A stretch of DNA of 17,886 bases, taken from NCBI GenBank assembly GCA_019247135.1, contig JAFAPL010000636.1, positions 1 through 17,886 on the forward strand, written 5' to 3'. The notes under the pieces are model-generated. The model was not told the origin of the DNA, did not search any database, and saw nothing but the letters and a program-made list of their open reading frames with translations. The position numbers and the translations under genes were made by a program. The DNA comes from Chloroflexota bacterium. GTDB lineage: Bacteria > Chloroflexota > UBA6077 > CF-72. This document shows positions 1 to 6,621 of the stretch, one piece after another; within the stretch, counting starts at the first letter, position 1, and every line of letters starts with the position of its first letter.

Positions 1-102
1 GCCGTCGAGATTGAAAATGCCGACCTCACGGTCCTCCACGCGGACGATCTTGCGTCCGCCCGGCGGAATCTCGTCCACCCGTGCAACGACGTGTCGCGCC
101 AT
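1..102 (-). CDS. Rieske [2Fe-2S] ferredoxin, N-terminal part only (cut by window start)
   Basis: The minus strand opens with ATG at 102 and stays open for 34 codons to the window edge, reading MARHVVARVDEIPPGG and ending near GIFNLDG. This N-terminus matches small Rieske-type ferredoxins, where a 'V-DEIPPG-RKIV-V-GR-IG-FN-DG' strand pair precedes the CxH...CxxH cluster motifs. Those motifs lie beyond the window, so iron-sulfur binding is inferred. Such ferredoxins pass electrons to mono- or dioxygenases or act in nitrite-reductase-like complexes. The gene begins 2 nt after the stop of the upstream amidohydrolase, so it is very likely co-transcribed with the two amidohydrolases. The same pairing is familiar in catabolic clusters of soil bacteria. 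The family call is fairly secure; the partner enzyme is unknown. Confidence 0.75.
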   Translation of the reverse strand, partial: MARHVVARVDEIPPGGRKIVRVEDREVGIFNLDG

Positions 103-104
103 GC

Positions 105-1157
105 TCAGACTCCGACCGTGCGTCCCGCCAGGAGGCGTTCGCCGTAGACGCTGACGGCGTTGTCGAAGAGCACGCGCGATCGAATTGTTTCGGGAATGTC
201 GCGCAGCATGTCGAACGGATCGCCCAGCGTCTGGTCCGGATAGCTGGTGGAAAACAGCAGCCGATGTTCGCCGTCGATCATGTCCAGCATCTGGTGCATG
301 TACTCCGGTTGCGGCGCCGCCTCGAGCGGATAGGTCGTCGAATAGAAATGCTCGAGGATGTATGCGGTCGGAGGCTTCTTCACCCACGGTGTCTCCGACC
401 GTTGCGCCTTCCAGTTCTTGTCGAAGCGCCACATGACGTGCGGTTGCCAGAAGATGCCCGCCTCGTACAGCACCACTTTCAAGCTCGGAAAGCGCTCGAA
501 TACACCTTCGGTCACCATGCTCATGATGTGAGCCATGTAGCTCTGCGGAAGCGAGCCGTACCATTCGAAGTACGTCGTCGGATGCCCGACGGCGGTCGCA
601 GGAGACGAGATTCCGGTGCCTTCACCACCCATGTGGAGCGCCAGCGGCAGAGCATGCCGTACACACGCCTCGTAGATTGGATGAAAGGCGCGTCGCCCGA
701 ACGGAGCTTCGCTGGCACTACCCATCAACACCTGCACCATGCCCGGGTCGTGTCCGAGGCGGTCGATCTCGGCGACGGCCTGCCGCGGGTCCTGCTGCGC
801 GATCAGGATCGAGCCGCGGTAGCAGTCAAACGGACGTACCCACGTCTCCAGCGTCCAGTCGTTGATGCCGCGTGCGATCGCTCCGGCCAGGTCCGGATTG
901 GGTTGAACGCCAAGACCCATCAGTGAGCCTGTCAGGATCGCCACGTCGATCCCATGCGGGTCCAGGTACTGCGTCTTGACCGTTGCTGGATCGACAGCCC
1001 GTTCTCCACGTGGCGCGCCGACTGGTTTGAAGCCGTGGCGCGCCAGCGGCGGCCCACTCTCTCCGAATCGCCAGCGCAGGCCAGCCGGCACGTGAGGCGC
1101 AACGGCACTCCAGTCCGCGACCTGATGGTGCAGGTCGACGTCGACGATGCGCGTCAT
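105..1157 (-). CDS. Amidohydrolase_2-family protein, paralog with altered metal-site Asp
   Basis: A 350-residue TIM-barrel metal-dependent hydrolase of the Amidohydrolase_2 (ACMSD-like) family, probably cytoplasmic. Metal-site landmarks are D6-x-D8-x-H10-H11 at the N-terminus (Asp where many relatives have the first His of HxH), H175 in LPLALHMGGEG, H210 in MAHIMSM and E232 in YEAG. The C-terminal metal/catalytic Asp, seen as ASDYPHW in the upstream paralog, is replaced here: S305 in STSYPDQ, with the following His also changed to Asp. The paralogs share long blocks such as DPGMVQVLM, so they come from a duplication. ATG at 1157 follows the upstream stop by 4 nt, and the gene ends 2 nt before the Rieske ferredoxin, so this is an operon. 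The substrate is unknown; decarboxylation or hydrolysis of an aromatic or cyclic acid would fit the family. The altered site could mean a changed reaction or a non-catalytic partner. Confidence 0.88.
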   Translation of the reverse strand: MTRIVDVDLHHQVADWSAVAPHVPAGLRWRFGESGPPLARHGFKPVGAPRGERAVDPATVKTQYLDPHGIDVAILTGSLMGLGVQPNPDLAGAIARGINDWTLETWVRPFDCYRGSILIAQQDPRQAVAEIDRLGHDPGMVQVLMGSASEAPFGRRAFHPIYEACVRHALPLALHMGGEGTGISSPATAVGHPTTYFEWYGSLPQSYMAHIMSMVTEGVFERFPSLKVVLYEAGIFWQPHVMWRFDKNWKAQRSETPWVKKPPTAYILEHFYSTTYPLEAAPQPEYMHQMLDMIDGEHRLLFSTSYPDQTLGDPFDMLRDIPETIRSRVLFDNAVSVYGERLLAGRTVGV

Positions 1158-1161
1158 CAGC

Positions 1162-2328
1162 CTAGCGGTTCGGTTCGAGCACGCGGGGTCCGAAAAAATC
1201 GACCACGTTATCCACGAAGATCCGTCGCTTCATGTGGGGCGGCAGGTATGAAAGCACCGTCAACGGATTGTCGAAGTCCCAATGCGGATAGTCACTGGCG
1301 AAGATCACCGTCTTGTCGGCATGCAGCATCTCGAACATCTGCACCAGGTGCTGACGCTCGTCTGGCTCCTCGATCGGCTGGGTGCTGAAATAGCAGTTAC
1401 TCAGGATGTACTCGCTCGGAAGTTTTCTCAGATACGGAACTTCGGTCTTGAGAGCGGGGTACATCCGATCCAGCCGCCCCATGATGTACGGTGCCCAGCA
1501 GATGCCACCTTCGATGAAGCCGAAGCGGAGGTCCGGGAACTCCTCGAAGAGACCTTCGCTGATAACGCTGACGCAATGCGCCATCATCGTCTGCGAGTGA
1601 TCCGTGTGGAACTCCAGGTAGGTTGACGGATAGCCCACTCCGGTTGGTGGGTTGGCAATACCCGTCCCCTCGGAACCAACGTGGATCGCGACCGGCAGAT
1701 TGTGCTCCAAGGCCGCTCGGTAGATCGGCCAGTAGTACTTCTGCCCGTACGGAATGCGGGCGGCGCTCGCCATGAGTACCTGGACCATGCCCGGATCATC
1801 TCCGAGGCGATGAATCTCGTGCGCGGCCGCCTCGGGATCATTCGGCCCGACGTTGATCGAACCTTTGTAGCAGGGGTACGGACGGACCCATTTCTCCAGC
1901 AACCAATCGTTGTACGCGCTCAGCAAGGCACTCCCAAAACGAGGGTCGTGCTGAATGCTGACGTTGGTCATCGTGCCGGTCATGACGGCGATGTCGATGC
2001 GATATTTGGTGAGCAACTGCTGGATCACCCAGTCCGGATCGCCAGCCGCGAGGTCATCTTCTTCACGCACCGCGTCGTCCATGCGACCCGAACCGGTGTT
2101 CGCGTACGCGCGCGCGGCGAATCCGGGGCCGCCATCGTCGATCCAGGCGTGCCACTTGCTTGCGAGGAACGGCTTCAGATCGGCATAGCTCGGGAGGTCG
2201 TTGTGCACGTCGGTGTCGATCGCGCGCAGGCTGGCCAGCTTGTCGGCTACTGCTGGCGTCGAGAGCGCTCCCTGTGGGTCAATTCGCGATCGTGTCTCGG
2301 TGGTCAATTGGGGAGCCTCCTGGGTCAT
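1162..2328 (-). CDS. Amidohydrolase_2-family metal-dependent hydrolase (intact site)
   Basis: A 388-residue Amidohydrolase_2-family TIM barrel. Visible landmarks are D38-x-D40-x-H42 (IDTDVHND), H216 in VAIHVGSEGTG, H251 in MAHCVSV, E273 in FIEGGICW and D346 in ASDYPHWDF. The C-terminal Asp and its following His are present, unlike in the downstream paralog. It is first in a minus-strand operon with that paralog (4-nt gap) and a Rieske ferredoxin. The start is uncertain. ATG at 2328 has no clear ribosome binding site, whereas AGGAGG at 2316-2321 sits 8 nt before an in-frame TTG at 2307 (codon 8), which would give 381 residues. The outer start is given here. The N-terminal 30 residues are polar and not part of the barrel. 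Family members decarboxylate or hydrolyse small carboxylated ring compounds; the substrate cannot be told from sequence. Confidence 0.9.
   Translation of the reverse strand: MTQEAPQLTTETRSRIDPQGALSTPAVADKLASLRAIDTDVHNDLPSYADLKPFLASKWHAWIDDGGPGFAARAYANTGSGRMDDAVREEDDLAAGDPDWVIQQLLTKYRIDIAVMTGTMTNVSIQHDPRFGSALLSAYNDWLLEKWVRPYPCYKGSINVGPNDPEAAAHEIHRLGDDPGMVQVLMASAARIPYGQKYYWPIYRAALEHNLPVAIHVGSEGTGIANPPTGVGYPSTYLEFHTDHSQTMMAHCVSVISEGLFEEFPDLRFGFIEGGICWAPYIMGRLDRMYPALKTEVPYLRKLPSEYILSNCYFSTQPIEEPDERQHLVQMFEMLHADKTVIFASDYPHWDFDNPLTVLSYLPPHMKRRIFVDNVVDFFGPRVLEPNR
2316..2321 (-). promoter_or_regulatory. Strong Shine-Dalgarno AGGAGG pointing to a TTG start at 2307
   Basis: On the minus strand AGGAGG lies inside the first codons of the longer amidohydrolase reading frame and is followed, after 8 nt, by an in-frame TTG (2307-2305). 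No comparable motif precedes the ATG at 2328. This suggests translation actually starts at the TTG. Confidence 0.5.
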
Positions 2329-2365
2329 AGTTAGGATAACCGCACGAACCGCTCAGGAGGTTGAA

Positions 2366-2395
2366 GTGCCGTCGGCGCGACGGCTTACGTGCTGA
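2366..2395 (+). CDS. Possible 9-codon leader peptide ahead of the glycosyltransferase
   Basis: A GTG at 2366 follows a perfect AGGAGG (2355-2360) by 5 nt and opens a 9-codon frame, (M)PSARRLTC, with TGA at 2393-2395. It lies 24 nt before the ATG of the GT39 gene and in the same frame, but the stop separates them. The ribosome binding site is better than the one before the main gene. It could be a translated leader coupling ribosomes to the GT39 gene, or simply a chance motif. Conservation in relatives would decide. Confidence 0.22.
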   Translation: MPSARRLTC

Positions 2396-2419
2396 GCCGT
2401 CCAGTAGCATCCTGGGCGC

Positions 2420-4327
2420 ATGGCTGCGGAAACGGCCGAGCGTGTCGCGGTGGCGGAGCCAGTGGCGTCAGCAGGGCGCGGTGTCTGGCTGCGCGTTGCT
2501 CTCGCCGCGGCCCTGCTTCTGGGCGCCATGCTGCGCCTGTGGCGGCTCGATTTGACCGTGTTCGAGCGAGACGAAGGCGCAATTGTGCGCCTCGCCGAGG
2601 ACCTCGTACGGCTAGGCCAGGTTCCACTCAGCGGACCCTACTTTTCGCAGGGCGTCCCGAGTGCGCCGCACTTCATCTACCTGATCGCGCCGATCGTCGC
2701 TGTGTCTCGAGATCCGGCGTTTATCTCGGCAGCCATCGCGCTCGCCAATCTGGCGGGCGTGGGTGCAATGGCATGGCTGGGCTGGCGTGCCTTTGGTCCG
2801 ACAGCCGCGATCACCGCAACTGTTCTGTACGCCGTCAGCCCCTGGGCCGTGTTCTACGCACGACGGATCTGGCAGCCCGACATTCTTGCTCCCATGGCGG
2901 CGTTGCTGTTCGTGGCGCTGGATCTTGCCGTGATCGACCGTCGAGCATGGTGGGGCGCGGCGACCTTTCCGCTGGCCGTGCTGGCAGTGCTCGTGCATCC
3001 CTCGTTTGCAACATTGCTGCCGTTCCTGGTGGTGCCTTTCGTGGTGTTAGTGGCGAGGCGACACTGGTGGCAATTACTTGTGGGGCTGGCGCTGTCGGTA
3101 GTGCTGACCGTCCCGACCATCATCCACGAGGTGCAAACGCACTGGGTGGATTACGCGAACATGCGCTACTACTCGTCGCTCCATTCAGCCGTGGACCTGC
3201 AGTCCGTCCAGTATCTTCTGGTGCTCGCGGCCGGACTACCCGCGCCGTCAGCTGAGGTCACCACTCCACCTTTCGATCATGTCATGCCCAGGACGTTGGT
3301 GGATGCAGGCGCGGCACTCGAGGCGGCGTTCCTGGCTGGCGCCATCCTGCTTGCCGGGATGTTGACGCTGCGTGCGCGTGGTGCGAAGCGCTGGCGCTTG
3401 ATCGGTCTGCTGCTCTGGCTGGGATTGCCCGTCGTGCTAACGCTGCGCCATTCGCTGGACTTGCACACGCACTATTTTCTGGTCAGCTACCCAGCCGTCT
3501 TCCTGGTCATGGGAGTGGCCGCGGCGTGGCTGTTCGAACACGGTGGTCAGGTAGTTCGGTGGCTGATCGCGGCATCCGTCGTGTGTCTCGGTCTGCTGCA
3601 GAGCCTGGAGATCACGCGCGGTCTGGACGTCGCGGCCGCCAACTACGACGCGTGCTACGGCAGGCCGCTTGCCAGCGAGGAGTCGCTTGAACGTGAGATC
3701 GTGGACTTCGGCAATGGTTTTGGCGCGACGCGCGCCGCCTTCGAGTTCACAACCGACGATGCACTGCCGCGAGGCTATCTCGCGCGAGCTCAATTCGGCG
3801 ACATCGATGTTGCAGGTGTCGGCGCGTTCGGATTGGGCTCGCCGGCTGGAGTTCCTGGGCTGGTGGATGTCAATCCGCCAACGCTGACACAGTCGCGGCA
3901 ACCCGATCTGAGGTATCCGGATGGCATCCGTCTCGTACAGGCCGCCTACTCGCCAACGCCGCGACGCGAGCAGCGGGTGAGCCTCGCGTTGGGTTGGACC
4001 GTCGCCGGCGCAGCCGCCTCACTGCATCCGCACGTCTGGGACATTGCGCTGGTTGACGCGACAGGACAGGTCGTCTATCACAAGTCCGGCGTGGATCACG
4101 TTCCCGCGGAGCTGGGCGGGCAGAGCGTCGTCTCGTGGTTTACGATCGACCCGTACCTGGAGAACGGCCGCTTCGTTGGACCTGGCCCGTATCAGATTCA
4201 AGTACGCATGCAGGACGCGTGGCAGTACTCGATGTTGGATGCTACTGACCAATCTGGAAACGCGGTGAAAGTTCTCTCAATCGGGCCACTCCAGATAGGT
4301 GCGCCGATCAGGTGTGAGTCCAATTAG
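2420..4327 (+). CDS. GT39/PMT-type (GT-C) membrane glycosyltransferase
   Basis: A 635-residue polytopic membrane protein of the GT-C fold (dolichyl-phosphate-mannose-protein mannosyltransferase / ArnT-like family). The first membrane segment (about 25-42) is followed by the exported loop FERDEG, in which D51-E52 is the expected catalytic acidic pair. YARRIWQPD (147-154) and LHTHYFLVSYP (348-358) are further family-type motifs. About 12 hydrophobic segments run to residue 397. The remaining 240 residues form a soluble, probably extracytoplasmic domain, beta-rich toward its end (about 510-630). The enzyme should move a sugar from a polyprenyl-phosphate carrier to a protein, lipid or polymer outside the membrane; donor and acceptor are unknown. 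ATG at 2420 has only a weak ribosome binding site. It is followed after 13 nt by a FAD oxidoreductase in the same direction. Confidence 0.88.
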   Translation: MAAETAERVAVAEPVASAGRGVWLRVALAAALLLGAMLRLWRLDLTVFERDEGAIVRLAEDLVRLGQVPLSGPYFSQGVPSAPHFIYLIAPIVAVSRDPAFISAAIALANLAGVGAMAWLGWRAFGPTAAITATVLYAVSPWAVFYARRIWQPDILAPMAALLFVALDLAVIDRRAWWGAATFPLAVLAVLVHPSFATLLPFLVVPFVVLVARRHWWQLLVGLALSVVLTVPTIIHEVQTHWVDYANMRYYSSLHSAVDLQSVQYLLVLAAGLPAPSAEVTTPPFDHVMPRTLVDAGAALEAAFLAGAILLAGMLTLRARGAKRWRLIGLLLWLGLPVVLTLRHSLDLHTHYFLVSYPAVFLVMGVAAAWLFEHGGQVVRWLIAASVVCLGLLQSLEITRGLDVAAANYDACYGRPLASEESLEREIVDFGNGFGATRAAFEFTTDDALPRGYLARAQFGDIDVAGVGAFGLGSPAGVPGLVDVNPPTLTQSRQPDLRYPDGIRLVQAAYSPTPRREQRVSLALGWTVAGAAASLHPHVWDIALVDATGQVVYHKSGVDHVPAELGGQSVVSWFTIDPYLENGRFVGPGPYQIQVRMQDAWQYSMLDATDQSGNAVKVLSIGPLQIGAPIRCESN

Positions 4328-4340
4328 CTCGAGCAGCGAA

Positions 4341-5453
4341 ATGAACGTCGCGGTGATTGGAGCGGGCGCCGTCGGGGCGGCCGTTGCGTACCGACTTGCC
4401 AGCAGCGGAGCACGCGTGACCGTGTTCGAGGCTGCTGAGCGCCTGGGAGCTGGGACCTCCGGGCGGAGCTTCGCCTGGCTCAACTCGAACGAAAAGACCC
4501 CACGCGTCTATCACGACCTGAACGTAGCGGGCATGCGCGCCCACGCGGAACTGCGGAGTGAGTTCGACAGCCTGCCCTGGCTACATGCCGGCGGCAGCGT
4601 GGAGTGGTTTTCGGGTGAAGCCGAACGGGTCGCGCAACGCTCGCGAGTGGAGCGCCTGCAAGGCTGGGGCTACGCGGCGGAGTGGATTACGCCGGCTCTG
4701 CTGCACGAGCTGGAGCCGGATATCGACCTGGCAACGGTGGATGATGCTCCTGTTGCCTACTTTCCGGAGGAGGGCTGGCTCGATCCTGTCCCGTACGTGC
4801 ACGCGATGTTGCGGGCCGCGCAGATGCACGGCGCTCAGGTCCGCGTGGGCGCATCCGTCGAGCACGTACACGTCGCGGGCGGGCGTGTCGCTGGAGCCAC
4901 AGTTCGTGGTGGAGAACGATACGCCGTCGACGTCGTGGTCAATTGCGCGGGTCGATGGGCGGATACGATTCAACTTACCGAATCAACGTTGCGCACGTTG
5001 CCGCTGGCGCCGACGGTCGGACTCCTCGTTTTCACGCCTCCCGTAACCACGTGCCTCCAGCGGATCGTACGCTCCCCCTGGGTCCACATGCGGCCGGACG
5101 GAGCCGGGCGACTCGTGCTCCACATGGACGAGGTCGATGCGGCCGTCCGCGCGGACACCGAACCGCGACCCGACCTGGCGATCGCGAACGAACTGTCACA
5201 GCGTGTCGCGCGCGTGTTGCCGGCGATTGGCAATGTGGCGCCCGAAGCCGTCCGCATTGGCGTGCGATCGATCCCGGCGGATGGACTGTCCGCGGTCGGG
5301 CCGATGCCGGGCGTCGACGGGTATTACGTGGTGGTGACCCACAGTGGCATCACGCTCTCAGCAATCCTGGCGCAACTGGTGGCGAACGAGCTGGTCCATG
5401 GCACATCTGAGCCGCAGCTCGAGCCCTTCCGACCCGCGCGGCTGCTTCGATGA
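4341..5453 (+). CDS. DAO-family FAD-dependent oxidoreductase
   Basis: A 370-residue flavoprotein of the D-amino-acid oxidase / glycine oxidase / sarcosine oxidase family. The Rossmann dinucleotide motif G7-A-G9-A-V-G12 follows strand NVAVI, and E30 ends the second strand (VTVFE), where it binds the FAD ribose. The C-terminal FAD-contact region THSGITLSAILAQL and the ending LEPFRPARL are typical of the family. It should oxidise an amine or amino acid with FAD; the substrate is unknown. I chose ATG at 4341 because the Rossmann strand begins there, as in the family. A longer in-frame start at 4299 would overlap the glycosyltransferase and add 14 low-complexity residues. Its stop overlaps the ATG of the alcohol dehydrogenase by 4 nt, so the two are translationally coupled. 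It is only distantly similar to the second DAO-family protein at 15384-16574. Confidence 0.9.
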   Translation: MNVAVIGAGAVGAAVAYRLASSGARVTVFEAAERLGAGTSGRSFAWLNSNEKTPRVYHDLNVAGMRAHAELRSEFDSLPWLHAGGSVEWFSGEAERVAQRSRVERLQGWGYAAEWITPALLHELEPDIDLATVDDAPVAYFPEEGWLDPVPYVHAMLRAAQMHGAQVRVGASVEHVHVAGGRVAGATVRGGERYAVDVVVNCAGRWADTIQLTESTLRTLPLAPTVGLLVFTPPVTTCLQRIVRSPWVHMRPDGAGRLVLHMDEVDAAVRADTEPRPDLAIANELSQRVARVLPAIGNVAPEAVRIGVRSIPADGLSAVGPMPGVDGYYVVVTHSGITLSAILAQLVANELVHGTSEPQLEPFRPARLLR

Positions 5454-6499
5454 AGACGGCGGTCCTGTACGGCGGTCATGACATTCGCGTCGAGGAGTGG
5501 CCGGAGCCAGCCGCTGGGCGCGATGAAGTCGTGGTCCGCATTCGCGCGGCAGGGATCTGCGGATCCGATCTGCGCCACTACCGCGGCGAGCGGCCGGACG
5601 CGGAGTATCCGATCCGGGCTGGCCACGAGCTGAGCGGTGAAGTCGTCGGTCTCGGGCCTGGAGTCACCACCCTGGACCTCGGCCAGCGCGTCGGTGTCGA
5701 ACCGCTTCATTTGCTGGGGTGCGGAGTGTGCATACAGTGTCGGCGCGGGGCATACCACGTGTGTGCGCGCCGCGGTCTACGCGACCAGCATGCGGTCCAC
5801 AGTTCCGGCTTTTCGGAGCTCGATGTTGCACCGGTTGAGAACGTCTATCCCTTGCCGGACTCGGTCTCGTTCGAGGCGGCAGCGCTCCTCGACGTCTACG
5901 CGGTCGCCGTGCATGGCGTCCACAGGCTCGCGCCTCGTCCGTTCGAGACGGTGGTGGTCGTTGGGACTGGAGCCGTCGGTCTGACACAAGGGCAGGTCGC
6001 CCGCGCGCTCGGCGCGCGCCAGGTCGTGCTTGTCGGACGCCGCTCCGAACCGCTGCGCACGGCGCGCGAGTGCGGTGCCGCCGACGCTGTCATCGATACG
6101 AGCACCGATGACCCGGTGCAAGCCATTCAGGATTTGACGGACGGGGCCGGCGCCGACGTGGTGTTCGAGAGCTCCGGTGGTCGAGGCGCCATTCAACTGT
6201 GCGTCGACCTGGCCGGCTTCGGAGGCCGGATCGGCGTTGTCGGCCTCTACGCCGTGCCGGAGTCCATCGACGCGAGCAGCGCAATGCGCAAAGAGCTGGA
6301 TGTGATGTGGGTCAACAGTTACTCCACCTGGGACGGCCGACGCGAGTATGCGATGGCGCTGGACCTGCTCGCGGCGGGTCGCGTCCAGGCTGGATCGTTG
6401 GTGACGCACCGCGTTTCGCTCGACGGCATTGCCGACGGTTTCTCGTCCGCGGACGCGAAAGCCAGGTCCGGAGCGTTGAAGGTGATGGTGCGGCCCTGA
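5450..6499 (+). CDS. Zinc-dependent medium-chain alcohol/polyol dehydrogenase
   Basis: A 349-residue medium-chain dehydrogenase of the sorbitol/threonine dehydrogenase type. The catalytic zinc ligands are C37 (GICGSD) and H59-E60 (GHE), with D148 (LLDVYAVAVH) at the place of the usual Glu. The structural zinc site is complete: C91, C94, C97 and C105. The coenzyme domain carries VGTGAVG (171-177). The second strand ends in LVGRR (194-198), with Arg where NAD-specific enzymes have Asp or Glu, which favours NADP(H). The likely reaction is reversible oxidation of a secondary alcohol or polyol. It starts in an ATGA overlap with the DAO-family gene, so the two probably act in one pathway, for example amine oxidation followed by reduction or oxidation of the carbonyl product. 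No gene follows on this strand; a palindromic repeat element begins 43 nt later. Confidence 0.92.
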   Translation: MKTAVLYGGHDIRVEEWPEPAAGRDEVVVRIRAAGICGSDLRHYRGERPDAEYPIRAGHELSGEVVGLGPGVTTLDLGQRVGVEPLHLLGCGVCIQCRRGAYHVCARRGLRDQHAVHSSGFSELDVAPVENVYPLPDSVSFEAAALLDVYAVAVHGVHRLAPRPFETVVVVGTGAVGLTQGQVARALGARQVVLVGRRSEPLRTARECGAADAVIDTSTDDPVQAIQDLTDGAGADVVFESSGGRGAIQLCVDLAGFGGRIGVVGLYAVPESIDASSAMRKELDVMWVNSYSTWDGRREYAMALDLLAAGRVQAGSLVTHRVSLDGIADGFSSADAKARSGALKVMVRP

Positions 6500-6541
6500 G
6501 CTTAGTGCCGGGCGGCGGAGAAATGCTGGCAGTGGGGTCAA

Positions 6542-6621
6542 CCCTCACCCCCTCGAGGGGGACATTCTCTCCGAGAGGATCCAAGGGGCTTCGCCCCTTG
6601 AAATCCCTAGGGCGGCGAGGG
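6542..6621. repeat. Palindromic repeat element, copy 1 (80 bp)
   Basis: A GC-rich element bounded by CCCTCACC (6542-6549) and GGCGAGGG (6614-6621), imperfect inverted repeats of each other. Inside are a perfect 14-bp palindrome (6548-6561), a short CTCTC/GAGAG hairpin (6566-6576) and the 8-bp hairpin at 6582-6600. The same boundaries and the same type of core recur at 16568-16786. It sits between two convergent genes and provides the TAG stop (6607-6609) and last four codons of the minus-strand thiol oxidoreductase. It resembles REP-type elements; no transposase is nearby. Confidence 0.7.
6582..6600. terminator. Hairpin between convergent genes, possible bidirectional terminator
   Basis: Stem CAAGGGGC / GCCCCTTG (8 bp) with loop TTC. 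It lies 82 nt past the stop of the alcohol dehydrogenase and 7 nt past the stop of the opposing thiol oxidoreductase. Neither strand shows a clear T-run after the stem, so classical intrinsic termination is doubtful. It may mainly be a structured repeat core that stabilises 3' ends. Confidence 0.35.

Noticed and set aside
81..926. Long plus-strand reading frame opposite the first amidohydrolase
   Set aside because: It is antisense to a clear family member, rich in Arg and His as expected of a high-GC shadow frame, and has no recognisable domain.
3437..3901. Minus-strand frames within the GT39 gene
   Set aside because: They oppose a well-supported membrane protein and show no motif or ribosome binding site.
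6548..6561. 14-bp palindrome as a separate operator
   Set aside because: It lies inside the bounded repeat element between two convergent gene ends, where no promoter is expected.
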